Assembly (NCBI RefSeq): GCF_902829295.1
Contig: NZ_CADEPL010000016.1
Coordinates: forward strand, 97,931 to 161,930
Direction of reading: 5' to 3'
DNA: 64,000 nt
Origin: Vogesella oryzae
GTDB lineage: Bacteria; Pseudomonadota; Gammaproteobacteria; Burkholderiales; Chromobacteriaceae
How positions within the stretch are numbered: position 1 is the stretch's first letter; every line of letters begins with the position of its first letter. A program made the position numbers and the translations under genes. Below, piece after piece: positions 54,683 through 63,830 of this stretch. The notes below the pieces were generated by a model that saw only the letters and a list, made by a program, of their open reading frames with translations, did no database searches and was not told where the DNA came from.

Positions 54683-57600
54683 ATGCGCCTTCAACGCTAT
54701 GACGAAATCGTGACTCCTCATTCTACCTCTTCTCCCGACACGAACGCAGCGCGCGATGACCGCAGCCTGCGGGTGGTGTCCTTGCTGCGGCGCACGCTGC
54801 GGCTGGTGCGCCTGCTGTTGCTGCTGCTGACGCTTGCACTGACCGTTGCTTTTCTGCTGTTCCGCTTTCAGTTTTTGCCCAATCTAGATCGTCTGCGTCC
54901 TGACATCGAGCGTTGGGCCAGCAACAGTATTGGCATGCCGGTGACGGTTGGCCACATCTCCGGACAATGGCTGGTATGGGCGCCGCAGATCACGCTGGAA
55001 CAGGTGGCTATCCGTCCGCGGCCGGATGCGCCGCCGATGTTGCTGCGCGAGGCGCAACTGGTGCCGGCTTGGAAGAGCCTGTGGAATCTGGAGCCGCGCC
55101 TGGCACGGATTACCCTGCGTGGTCTGGCACTGGACTTGCAGCGCATGCCGGATGGACGCCTGCGGCTGAACGGGGTGGCGCTGGACGAGGGCAAGGGTGA
55201 TGGTTCGGCCGCTGACTGGTTGATGCGGCAGGACGAAGTCGATGTTGTGCTGCAACGCTTCACCTGGCTGGATCAGCAGTTGGGCTTGCCGCCTTTGTCC
55301 GCGCGCGACATGCATTTGCAACTGTTTGCCGGTCTGTTTGGCCATCGCTTGCAGGTGAGGGCAAAACCGGAAAGCGCGCTGTTATCGCAGCTGGATCTGG
55401 AAGGTAGCTGGCGTGGTAGTCGAATGCGCGACTGGCGAGACTGGACGGGTGAGGTGTCACTCAAGGCCGATGCGCCACAACTTGGCTGGTTGCAACGCTA
55501 CTGGCCGGATGCGCCATTCTCGGTAGGCGGGGCGGCCTCCTCGCAATTGCGCATGCTGTTTGCCGAGGGGCGTGTCACCACGCTGGCCGGTAAGTGGCAG
55601 GTTGAAAAGGTTGCCTTGTCGCTGGCCGGCAAGGCGGTGCCATTGCCGCATCTGGCTGGCGAGGTGGATTACCAGAGCACGCAATCAGGCAGTCATGCAT
55701 TGCAGGCCAGTCACCTGGTGGTTAATACCCAGTATGGCAAGCTGCTGGCCGATGCCGCTATCAATGCGCGCTGGCAGGAACGGCAGGGCGGTAGCGTCCG
55801 CGTTAGCGGCTTGTCGCTGACACCGGCGTTGCCTTTGCTTGCGCCGCATTGGCCGGCGTTGGCGGAGAGTCAGTTGGCCCGGGTGGACGGCCAGTTGCAG
55901 CAACTGGATTTCAGCTGGCATGGTCCGGTGCAGCAACCGCATGATTACCAGTTCGCCACCGTTTTTAATGGCCTGGCACTGCAGTTACATAACGACATCC
56001 GTCTGGCCGGCGGGATGTCTGGCCGTGTCAGTGCCTCTGCCAATGGCGGACAGCTGGTGCTGGATGGCAGCAGGATGCAGCTGGCGGTTCCTGGCCAGTT
56101 GCCGCAGCCGGTTGCGTTGCAGAAGCTTGCGGCCAACCTTGAGTGGCAGCGTAGCGGCAGCGGTTGGCAACTTGCTGTGCCAGCCGTAAAAGTGACGACA
56201 CCTGACCTGTCTGCCCTTATCAAAGGCAGCTTGCAATTGCCGCTGGATGGGTCGGTACGCAGTGACCTGACGCTGGCCGCAGATAGTGTGCCGGCCAATC
56301 GCGTGCCAGCCTATCTGCCGGCCTTGATTGGTACCGATACTGTCCACTGGTTGCGTGCAGCGTTGCAAGGGGGCGAGGCGCGTCAGGTACGCGCCAGCCT
56401 GCAGGGAAATCTGGCCGCGTTCCCGTTTGCCGACGGCAAGCAGGGGCGGTTCGAGGTGGCTGCCGATATTCACGATGGCAAACTGCAATTCGAGCCGGAC
56501 TGGCCGGCGATTAGTGCCATCCAGGGGCGGTTCAGCATGCGCAACGACGACATCCGTATCGATGCCCGTACCGCGCAGACCGCGGGCGTGGCGCTGGATG
56601 GCGTTGTTGTCAGTCTGCCGGCGGTGACTCGAGGCGATGCGCGTCTGCTGATCAATGGCCATGCCCAGGGTGAACTACCCAAAATGCTGGCCTATACCCA
56701 TGCCAGTCCGGTAGATGGCTGGCTGGATGGCTTTCTTTCTACTATCGACAGTGCGGGTGGTGCCGGTTTGCAGCTTGGCTTGAATATCCCGCTATCCCGC
56801 ATCGCTGATACCAAGGTGGATGGCAAGCTGGCATTGGGCGGTAACCGGCTGCAGCTGCGCAGCTTGCCATTGCCGGTGTTGACCGATGTCCGTGGGGCGT
56901 TACATTTCAACGAGCGCGGGGTTTCCAGCCCTGGTATTGACTACAGTGCCTTTGGTGGCCGCAGTCACCTTGCTGCGTCACTCGATGCAGCCGGCAAATC
57001 GCACTTTACCAGCAGTGGCGAGCTGGACTTGCCGCAGGTAACTGCCCGATACGTACCGCTGCTGACGCGGTTTATCAATGGTCATACGCCCTATCAGGCC
57101 CGCTTTACCGTGGGGAAAAACCTGGACGAGCTGACGGTCGAGTCCTCGCTGCAAGGTATCAGCAGTGCGGCGCCGGTGCCGCTGGCCAAGGAGGCACAGG
57201 ATAGCTGGCCGCTGCTGCTTTCCCTGCGGCCGGCAATGCGTGGCTGGCGACTGGCCTGGCAACAGCAGCAGCGCGCCGCCGGCGTGGTGACGTTGGCCGC
57301 GAATGGCAGCCTGCAGGGGGTCGGGGTTGGTGTGGGTGTCACCTCGCCCGAACCGCAGAACAATATCGCAATCTACGGTCGCGTGCCGCAATTGAAGCTG
57401 GAGCCGTGGCTTGCTGCAGTGAGTGCAGTGGAGGGGGGAGGTAATGCAGTCGTGCCTCCGCTGCAGCTACGGCTCGACACCCCGCTGTTACAGGCGGGGG
57501 GCAAGGGTCTGCACGATGTTGCTGGTCAGCTTGACTGGCAGGGCGGCGCCGCGCCTTTCGAATTGCAGATGCAATCGCGGGAGCTGCAGGGCCGGCTTGA

Positions 57601-58543
57601 TTACCAACCGGCGGGCGAGGGGGTATTGCGTGCCCGCCTGCAGCGGCTGGCCGTTCCATTGCCGGTGGCGGAAGGGGCAACAGACAACGAATCGCCGCAG
57701 ACCATTCCGGCACTGGATGTGCAGGTAGATGCCTTGCAGGTGTCTGGGTACGAGTTGGGCAATTTGCGCCTGCAGGCCCACCACCAGCCGCAACTCTGGT
57801 TGCTGGACGAGGTGGTGTTGCAATCGCCCGAGGCCGTGCTGCAAATGAAAGGTGCGGCGCCGGAAGGTACCGGCAGCGGTGGGCGGCGTACCGAGCTGGA
57901 GTTCAAATTGCAGGCCAAGGATGCTGGCGCCTTGCTGAATCGAGTCGGTATGGTTGGTATGCTTAAAGGCGGTAGCGGCGAAATGTCCGGTTCCTTGCAA
58001 TGGCTGGGGCAGTTGGCCGCATTCGATTTGTCGCGGCTTAGTGGCAACGTGAAGCTGGATATGGGCAAAGGGCAATTTGCGCAGGTGGACCCGGGCGCCG
58101 GGCGCCTGTTGGGTCTGCTGAGCCTGCAATCGCTTAGCCGGCGCATCCGGCTCGACTTTACCGATGTATTCAGCAGTGGCTTTGCTTTCGATAACTTGCG
58201 CGGTACTGCCAATATCGATTCAGGTGTCTTCCGCTCGAACGATGTGCAAATCCAGGGGCCGGCCGCCAGGGTGGCAATGAGTGGCGAGGCCGATCTGGCT
58301 AACAACCGGCAGCAGGTGCTGGTGCGGATAACGCCGGCGTTATCGGAAAGTGTGGCGGTCATCGCTGGCGCGACCCTGCTCAATCCGGTGGCGGGTGCGG
58401 TAGCACTGGCGGCACAAAAATTGTTGCAGGATCCTGTCAGTCAGATACTGTCGTACGAATATGAAGTCACAGGCAGTCTGAACGATCCGCAAGTACGCAA
58501 GGTTGGTCAGCGCGTCGAAAAGCAATCCGAAACGAAACCGTAG
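54683..58543 (+). CDS. yhdP: YhdP-family AsmA-like protein (TIGR02099)
   Basis: 1286 residues. One N-terminal membrane helix (LVRLLLLLLTLALTVAFLLF at about 40-60) anchors a long repetitive beta-rich periplasmic part. The ending SQILSYEYEVTGSLNDPQV and the DUF3971/AsmA_2 layout mark YhdP, a bridge-like lipid transporter between inner and outer membrane. The start is uncertain: ATG 54683 lies beside the glnE start and has no clear ribosome site; GTG 54710 is an alternative. It heads yhdP-nit-tldD. Confidence 0.93.
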   Translation: MRLQRYDEIVTPHSTSSPDTNAARDDRSLRVVSLLRRTLRLVRLLLLLLTLALTVAFLLFRFQFLPNLDRLRPDIERWASNSIGMPVTVGHISGQWLVWAPQITLEQVAIRPRPDAPPMLLREAQLVPAWKSLWNLEPRLARITLRGLALDLQRMPDGRLRLNGVALDEGKGDGSAADWLMRQDEVDVVLQRFTWLDQQLGLPPLSARDMHLQLFAGLFGHRLQVRAKPESALLSQLDLEGSWRGSRMRDWRDWTGEVSLKADAPQLGWLQRYWPDAPFSVGGAASSQLRMLFAEGRVTTLAGKWQVEKVALSLAGKAVPLPHLAGEVDYQSTQSGSHALQASHLVVNTQYGKLLADAAINARWQERQGGSVRVSGLSLTPALPLLAPHWPALAESQLARVDGQLQQLDFSWHGPVQQPHDYQFATVFNGLALQLHNDIRLAGGMSGRVSASANGGQLVLDGSRMQLAVPGQLPQPVALQKLAANLEWQRSGSGWQLAVPAVKVTTPDLSALIKGSLQLPLDGSVRSDLTLAADSVPANRVPAYLPALIGTDTVHWLRAALQGGEARQVRASLQGNLAAFPFADGKQGRFEVAADIHDGKLQFEPDWPAISAIQGRFSMRNDDIRIDARTAQTAGVALDGVVVSLPAVTRGDARLLINGHAQGELPKMLAYTHASPVDGWLDGFLSTIDSAGGAGLQLGLNIPLSRIADTKVDGKLALGGNRLQLRSLPLPVLTDVRGALHFNERGVSSPGIDYSAFGGRSHLAASLDAAGKSHFTSSGELDLPQVTARYVPLLTRFINGHTPYQARFTVGKNLDELTVESSLQGISSAAPVPLAKEAQDSWPLLLSLRPAMRGWRLAWQQQQRAAGVVTLAANGSLQGVGVGVGVTSPEPQNNIAIYGRVPQLKLEPWLAAVSAVEGGGNAVVPPLQLRLDTPLLQAGGKGLHDVAGQLDWQGGAAPFELQMQSRELQGRLDYQPAGEGVLRARLQRLAVPLPVAEGATDNESPQTIPALDVQVDALQVSGYELGNLRLQAHHQPQLWLLDEVVLQSPEAVLQMKGAAPEGTGSGGRRTELEFKLQAKDAGALLNRVGMVGMLKGGSGEMSGSLQWLGQLAAFDLSRLSGNVKLDMGKGQFAQVDPGAGRLLGLLSLQSLSRRIRLDFTDVFSSGFAFDNLRGTANIDSGVFRSNDVQIQGPAARVAMSGEADLANNRQQVLVRITPALSESVAVIAGATLLNPVAGAVALAAQKLLQDPVSQILSYEYEVTGSLNDPQVRKVGQRVEKQSETKP

Positions 58544-58555
58544 CCGGAGAAACCA

Positions 58556-59365
58556 ATGAAAAAAGCATTCAAGGCCGCGGCAGTGCAGATGGTATCCAGC
58601 CCGGATCCGCAGCGTAATTTGCAGCGTGCGGCAGAACTGGTTGCCGAAGCTGTCGCCCAAGGGGCCGAGCTGGTGGTGTTGCCAGAATACTTTTGCATGA
58701 TGGGCCACCAGGATGGCGACAAAGTGGCGATCCGCGAAAATTTCGAGGCGGGGCCGCTGCAGCAGGGGTTGGCCGCTATCGCGCGTGAACACGGCGTTTG
58801 GCTGGTAGGTGGAACGGTGCCACTGGCCTGTCCGGAGCCCGGCAAGGTGTATAACACCTTGCTGCTGTTTGCACCGGATGGCAGTGTTGCCGGCCGTTAC
58901 GACAAGATCCACCTGTTTGGCTTTATTGGACAGGGTGAGCGTTATTGCGAGTCTGACAGCATCCTTGCCGGTACGGAGCCGTTAAAAGTCGGGACTCCGC
59001 TGGCAGATATCGCGTTCGGCATCTGTTACGACCTGCGTTTCCCCGAGTTGTTTCGCCGGCTGTCACCGTTTGACCTGCTGGTGCTGCCTGCGGCGTTTAC
59101 TGCCACGACGGGGGAGGCGCACTGGGAGGTGCTGCTACGGGCGCGCGCCATCGAGAACCAGTGCTACGTGCTGGCATCAGCGCAGGGTGGCGAGCATGAA
59201 AATGGTCGCAAAACCTACGGCCAGAGCATGATTATCGACCCATGGGGCCGTATCGTTGCCGAGTTGAGCAAAGGCGAGGGTGTCGTAATCGCCGAGATCG
59301 ACCCTGAAGTTATCCAGTCGGTGCGGGGGCGCTTGCCGGCGCTGGCGCATCGCGTGTTTTCCTGA
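58556..59365 (+). CDS. Nitrilase-superfamily amidohydrolase (Nit1-like)
   Basis: 269 residues. The catalytic triad is Glu in [10 protein letters not shown], Lys in YDKIHLFGF and Cys in [12 protein letters not shown]. It matches the deaminated-glutathione amidase branch, a metabolite-repair enzyme. It lies 12 bases after yhdP and before tldD, a conserved trio in gammaproteobacteria and betaproteobacteria. Confidence 0.92.
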   Translation: MKKAFKAAAVQMVSSPDPQRNLQRAAELVAEAVAQGAELVVLPEYFCMMGHQDGDKVAIRENFEAGPLQQGLAAIAREHGVWLVGGTVPLACPEPGKVYNTLLLFAPDGSVAGRYDKIHLFGFIGQGERYCESDSILAGTEPLKVGTPLADIAFGICYDLRFPELFRRLSPFDLLVLPAAFTATTGEAHWEVLLRARAIENQCYVLASAQGGEHENGRKTYGQSMIIDPWGRIVAELSKGEGVVIAEIDPEVIQSVRGRLPALAHRVFS

Positions 59366-59376
59366 AAGAACAAGAT

Positions 59377-60819
59377 ATGAGCAACGCATTAGCCATTGCA
59401 GACAACCTGTTGCTGGCCCCGTATGGCGTGGACGAGCGTGTGCTCGATGCCACGCTGGGCCGCATGCTGGCCCATCAGGTGGATTATGCCGACCTGTATT
59501 TCCAGTACACCCGTACTGAAGGCTGGAGCCTTGAGGAGGGTATCGTCAAGGCTGGCAGTTTTAGCATTGATCAGGGCGTAGGAGTGCGTGCGGTGTCGGG
59601 CGACAAGACGGCATTCGCCTATTCCGACGATATCAGCGCCTTTGCGCTTGGCGAGGCGGCTGATGCGGTGCGTGCCATCGGAGCCGCGGGCGGGCATGGC
59701 AATGCGGGTGTGGTGCAGTCGCGTCAGGCGCTGGCACTTTATCCGGCGCTGGATCCGGTAGATAGCCTGCCGGCCGAGGCCAAGGTGGCGTTGCTGGAGA
59801 AGGTGGAACGGCTGGCTCGAGCCAGTGATCCGCGCGTTATTCAGGTTATGGCAGGTCTGGTGGCCGAATATGATGTGGTGTACATCGCGCGTCATGACGG
59901 TGTGCGAGCGGCAGATGTGCGACCGCTGGTGCGCATGTCGGTTACGGTGATTGCCGAGCAGGATGGCCGCCGGGAGATGGGAAGCAGCGGCGGTGGTGGC
60001 CGCTTTGATCTTACCGGTTTCAGTGATGAGTTTATCGCGCGCCACGTTGACAAGGCGGTGCGGCAAGCGCTGGTCAATCTGGAGTCTCGTCCGGCGCCGG
60101 CTGGTGCCATGACCGTGGTGCTGGGGTCCGGCTGGCCCGGTGTGCTGCTGCACGAGGCCATCGGTCATGGTCTGGAGGGAGACTTCAACCGCAAAGGCAC
60201 GTCGGCCTTCAGTGGCCGTATCGGCCAGCGGGTGGCTGCGCCCGGCGTGACGGTGGTGGATGATGGCACCCTTGCGGGGCGTCGTGGCTCGCTGGCGATC
60301 GATGACGAGGGCAATGCCACACACTGCACCACGCTGATCGAAGACGGCATCCTGAAGGGGTATATGCAGGATGCAATGAATGCGCGTTTGATGGGTATGG
60401 CGCCCACCGGCAATGGCCGGCGTGAATCCTATGCCCATCTGCCCATGCCGCGGATGACCAATACCTATATGCTGGCGGGTGATAAGGCGCCAGAAGAAAT
60501 CATCGCGTCGGTAAAGGACGGGATTTATGCGGCCAACTTTGGTGGCGGACAGGTGGACATTACCAGTGGCAAGTTCGTGTTTTCAGCTTCGGAGGCATGG
60601 AAGATTGAAAACGGCAAGCTGGCTTATCCGGTCAAGGGTGCCACGTTGATTGGCAATGGTCCTGACGTGCTGAATTATGTGGCGATGATCGGCAACGATC
60701 TGGCGCTTGATGAAGGCGTTGGCGTTTGCGGCAAAGAGGGGCAAAGTGTGCCGGTCGGAGTCGGGCAACCAACACTGCGAATTGATGGCGGCTTGACTGT
60801 GGGCGGTACGGCAACCTGA
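59377..60819 (+). CDS. tldD: Metalloprotease TldD
   Basis: 480 residues. The zinc motif [11 protein letters not shown] is at about 253-263, followed by [15 protein letters not shown] and a C-terminal GLTVGG segment. With PmbA/TldE it forms a protease that cuts unstructured peptides. tldE is not in this window. Confidence 0.96.
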   Translation: MSNALAIADNLLLAPYGVDERVLDATLGRMLAHQVDYADLYFQYTRTEGWSLEEGIVKAGSFSIDQGVGVRAVSGDKTAFAYSDDISAFALGEAADAVRAIGAAGGHGNAGVVQSRQALALYPALDPVDSLPAEAKVALLEKVERLARASDPRVIQVMAGLVAEYDVVYIARHDGVRAADVRPLVRMSVTVIAEQDGRREMGSSGGGGRFDLTGFSDEFIARHVDKAVRQALVNLESRPAPAGAMTVVLGSGWPGVLLHEAIGHGLEGDFNRKGTSAFSGRIGQRVAAPGVTVVDDGTLAGRRGSLAIDDEGNATHCTTLIEDGILKGYMQDAMNARLMGMAPTGNGRRESYAHLPMPRMTNTYMLAGDKAPEEIIASVKDGIYAANFGGGQVDITSGKFVFSASEAWKIENGKLAYPVKGATLIGNGPDVLNYVAMIGNDLALDEGVGVCGKEGQSVPVGVGQPTLRIDGGLTVGGTAT

Positions 60820-61008
60820 TCGTGGCGCGGCCCGTTCGGTTTTGCTGCTCCTGGTGGGTGTACAAATGGTGACCTCATGGTAGGTGCGCCCGCTGCAGAC
60901 CTGTAATAGTCTTGCGGGCGTTTGCTGAATGGATAGCAGGTCATTGGACATTGCGGCGGCTTGTGCGGCCGGGTTGTGTATGCAGAGAAAGTTTGAATTA
61001 CCGAGTTT

Positions 61009-61491
61009 ATGACCAACACAGAAATTTCGGACATGCCGCTTGAAGTACTCAAGCAGTTCCGGGTGGTATTTCGGGCTGCGCAGCAGCATTCCTCCGATAT
61101 CGAGAAACTGCTGGGAATTTCCGGGGCTCAGGCATGGTTGCTTGTAGAGTTGCGGGACAACGGGTCTTTGAAGGCTGGGGAGTTGGCCGCACGCATGTCC
61201 ATCAAGCCGGCAACATTAAGTAATATGCTGCTGCGACTGGAAGAGCTGGGGTATTTGCAACGTCAGCGCAATGCGCAGGATATGCGGGTTGTTGAAGTGG
61301 CATTGAGTGATGCCGGTCGAGAGCTGGTTGGTCGCGCTAACTACGCGCCACGCGGGTGGCTGCCAGAGGCCTTGTCGCGGATGTCGCCGCAGCAACTGTC
61401 TTCTCTGTCCGAGGGGTTGGCCGCATTGCTATCGGTAATGAATGTGGATGCCCGTACGGGCGCGAATAGTCCGCTGCCTTTTACCGAATGA
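61009..61491 (+). CDS. MarR-family transcriptional regulator
   Basis: 160 residues. A winged helix (LKAGELAARMSIKPATLSNMLLRLEELGYLQRQRNAQDMRVVEVALSDAG in segments at about 55-105) is the MarR core. Ligand and targets unknown. Starts at 61009 or 61033 both fit. It is followed by a strong terminator and convergent DUF1415. Two dispersed 10-mers lie in the gene. Confidence 0.9.
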   Translation: MTNTEISDMPLEVLKQFRVVFRAAQQHSSDIEKLLGISGAQAWLLVELRDNGSLKAGELAARMSIKPATLSNMLLRLEELGYLQRQRNAQDMRVVEVALSDAGRELVGRANYAPRGWLPEALSRMSPQQLSSLSEGLAALLSVMNVDARTGANSPLPFTE

Positions 61492-61513
61492 TGCAGTTGC
61501 AAGTAGTGTGCTA

Positions 61514-61550
61514 CCAATAAAAAAACCGGCTTAGCCGGTTTTTTTATTGG
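61514..61550. terminator. Bidirectional terminator between MarR gene and DUF1415 gene
   Basis: A perfect 17-base stem (CCAATAAAAAAACCGGC with its complement) around TTA. It gives U-runs on both strands. Confidence 0.92.
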
Positions 61551-61553
61551 TTA

Positions 61554-62114
61554 TTACTTAGCCTTGTGTGGGCCGACGTCTAGCGCCTCCCAGCCGGCGC
61601 GGCCAAGCTCCTCCATGACCTCGATGTTGCGCTCGTATATCGAGGCCGGGTCGGGGAAGGCTTCCACGGCGCGGGCAATGCTGCTCTCGCGCAACAAGTG
61701 CAGGGTGGGATAAGGCGCGCGATTGGTGTTGTTGCTGACGTCATTAATGGTTGTACCGTCAAACTGGAACTTGGGGTGGAATTCGGCAACCTGGAGTTCT
61801 CCTTCCAGCTTCATTTCCTCCAGTACCGCATCCACCACACCAAGAAACTCGTTGAAATCGAGAAAGCGCTGCAGCACAAACGGATGGACCAGCAAAGTGG
61901 TGTCGATTTCTTCCGGATCACTGTCGGCCAGTAGGCGTAGCTCGGTGACCAGGTGCTCCAGTAGTGCGTCAGGGGATTCGGCATCGCTGACAACGATGCG
62001 TACTTGATCTTTGACGTAAACTGCCTTGGCGAACGGGCATAGGTTCAGGCCGATGACGGCTTTCTCCAGCCAGTTGCGGGTGCTGGCGATAATGTCGTCG
62101 TGCGAGGTTTCCAT
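61554..62114 (-). CDS. DUF1415 family protein
   Basis: 186 residues from METSHDDIIASTRNWLEKAVIGLNLCPFAKAVY, a family signature with a conserved Cys. FLDFNEFLGVVDAVL and RAPYPTLHLLRESSI are other conserved parts. Function unknown. AAGGAGT lies nearby upstream. The open frame extends 22 residues upstream, but the chosen ATG is better. Confidence 0.9.
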   Translation of the reverse strand: METSHDDIIASTRNWLEKAVIGLNLCPFAKAVYVKDQVRIVVSDAESPDALLEHLVTELRLLADSDPEEIDTTLLVHPFVLQRFLDFNEFLGVVDAVLEEMKLEGELQVAEFHPKFQFDGTTINDVSNNTNRAPYPTLHLLRESSIARAVEAFPDPASIYERNIEVMEELGRAGWEALDVGPHKAK

Positions 62115-62160
62115 GAGGCGACTCCTTGCATGGGTGGTGTGTTGCGAGTGCTGCAAAAGC

Positions 62161-62190
62161 AAAAACCCGGATGCAAGCATCCGGGTTTTT
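62161..62190 (-). terminator. Rho-independent terminator of the cold-shock gene
   Basis: A perfect 14-base stem, AAAAACCCGGATGC with GCATCCGGGTTTTT, and an AA loop, 22 bases after the cold-shock stop on the minus strand. Confidence 0.92.
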
Positions 62191-62212
62191 CAGTTCCAAA
62201 CCAGTGCTGATA

Positions 62213-62416
62213 TTACAGCGGCTGGATGTTGGAAGCTTGTTTGCCCTTCGGGCCATCAACGATGTCAAAGCTTACGCGCTGGTTTTCTGCCAGGGAGCGG
62301 AAGCCTTTGGAGTTGATTTGCGAGAAGTGTGCAAATACGTCGTCACCACCATTGTCCGGAGTGATGAAGCCGAAACCTTTAGCGTCGTTGAACCATTTTA
62401 CGGTACCGGTTGCCAT
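62213..62416 (-). CDS. Cold-shock protein, CspA family
   Basis: 67 residues. RNA-binding motifs RNP1 (KGFGFI) and RNP2 (VFAHF) are intact in [20 protein letters not shown]. It acts as an RNA chaperone. The upstream 296-base gap, shared with the divergent HPt-HD-GYP gene, leaves room for the long structured 5' leader known for CspA mRNAs. It includes the inverted repeat GACTTG...CAAGTC near 62,527-62,546. Confidence 0.95.
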   Translation of the reverse strand: MATGTVKWFNDAKGFGFITPDNGGDDVFAHFSQINSKGFRSLAENQRVSFDIVDGPKGKQASNIQPL

Positions 62417-62615
62417 GTTCTATTCCCTTATTGAGAAAGCGTTGAGTATGAGAAAAGCGCATGTCAATCAAGGGAAAAGACAAACTGTGGTACGGCGATA
62501 GCCTTTACAACAACTGTACAGATCACGACTTGAAAAACTGCAAGTCGCAGTCTGCCTGCGCTTCAGGGGACAAGCAAGTCTTTTTTGCAGCAAATCCATA
62601 AAAAAAATGTGGGCT

Positions 62616-62630
62616 ATGACAACTTGTCAT
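62616..62630. promoter_or_regulatory. 15-base palindrome between csp and the HPt-HD-GYP gene
   Basis: ATGACAACTTGTCAT has two perfect 7-base arms around one base. It lies 83 bases before the HPt-HD-GYP start in a divergent promoter region and looks like an operator. I cannot name the binding protein. Confidence 0.5.
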
Positions 62631-62712
62631 ACGGCAAATGGACATTTCTGCCATTACGAATCAGGAGTGGCTCTATAGTGCAGTCACAGAACACAGACAA
62701 AGGGAGAGGTAT

Positions 62713-63816
62713 ATGGAGGAGACCATTGAACACTATCGCATTGAGGATGAAGAGAGTTTCGGTGATTTCCTCTATGCGCTGAATGAATATGCACCTCGTG
62801 CGGCCAACTTGTTGCAGACGCTTCGCCAGCAGCCGGCGGATCAGCTGGTGCTGGCGGAGTTGATGCGGCTTTTTCACACCATCAAGGGGGATGCCGGCCT
62901 GTGCCGGTTGTATTTTGTGGAGCCGCTGGTGCATGCCGTTGAGGATACGCTGGCACGCATCAAGGCGGGAGAGCTGATATTTAGCGCGGCACTGGAGCAG
63001 GTCATGCTGTTGGCCGTAGACCGGCTGGAATTGTTGATTTCCGAGCTGGACAGTGGCCGGGATATCTCCTTGCGCGATTTCAACTTGCTGATTGCAGAGT
63101 TGCAGCAGCTGGGGGAAACGCCTGCCGCGCTGGTTGATGCCCAGGCATGGTTATTGGTCAAGCGGCTTACCGGCTTTGTGCCACAGCAAAGCTTGCCGGC
63201 CAAGCCAAGTGCGGCGTCACCGGCGCAGCAGGCCGACCTGGAGTTTTTCCGTTCATTGGCACTGCAGTTCGAGCAGCGCTCCATGCTGTTTCAGGGACGC
63301 ACCGAACGAAATCTGATGTTGGCCGCAGCGTGCAATCAGGTGTCTGGCTGGTTGGTGGACCCTTTGCAACTGGAGGCTGCGGTCTATATGCACGATATCG
63401 GGATGATGTTTTTGCCGCAGGAGCTGTGGTTGCGGCAGGGGCGTCTGAGTGCCGAAGAGCGGATACAGCTTGCCGCGCATCCGGGCTGGGGGGCAGATTT
63501 GCTGGGGCGAATGACTGGCTGGGAAATGGCGGCCCGCATTACGCGGGAACACCATGAGCGTCCGGACGGGCATGGCTACCCAGCGGGGCTGCGCGCGGAT
63601 TTGATTTGTGACGGCGCCAAACTGCTGGCCATTATCGACACGTTTGAGGCCGTGATCTTGCGGCATGGCCAGCGGCATCAGGTGCGCTCACTGCTGCGTG
63701 CCCTGGCGGAAGTCAATGCAGGCGAAGCCCAGTTTGACGCGGTGTGGATCGGGCACTTCAATCAGGTCGTGCGCAACATGATGGACGAAGGTGTGGTGTT
63801 GCCCCATGTCCGGTGA
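62713..63816 (+). CDS. HPt-HD-GYP cyclic di-GMP phosphodiesterase
   Basis: 367 residues. The N-terminal HPt domain (about 10-120) has the phosphoacceptor His55 in LFHTIKGDAGLC. The C-terminal HD-GYP domain (about 190-360) shows H227-D228 in VYMHDIGM and HHERPDGHGYP at 280-290, so it should cleave c-di-GMP. Such a fusion would let a phosphorelay control c-di-GMP. No kinase or receiver gene adjoins it. I chose ATG 62713 with AGGGAGAGG upstream; a longer frame from 62638 lacks a ribosome site. Confidence 0.9.
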   Translation: MEETIEHYRIEDEESFGDFLYALNEYAPRAANLLQTLRQQPADQLVLAELMRLFHTIKGDAGLCRLYFVEPLVHAVEDTLARIKAGELIFSAALEQVMLLAVDRLELLISELDSGRDISLRDFNLLIAELQQLGETPAALVDAQAWLLVKRLTGFVPQQSLPAKPSAASPAQQADLEFFRSLALQFEQRSMLFQGRTERNLMLAAACNQVSGWLVDPLQLEAAVYMHDIGMMFLPQELWLRQGRLSAEERIQLAAHPGWGADLLGRMTGWEMAARITREHHERPDGHGYPAGLRADLICDGAKLLAIIDTFEAVILRHGQRHQVRSLLRALAEVNAGEAQFDAVWIGHFNQVVRNMMDEGVVLPHVR

Positions 63817-63830
63817 CGTCATTGCAGTAG

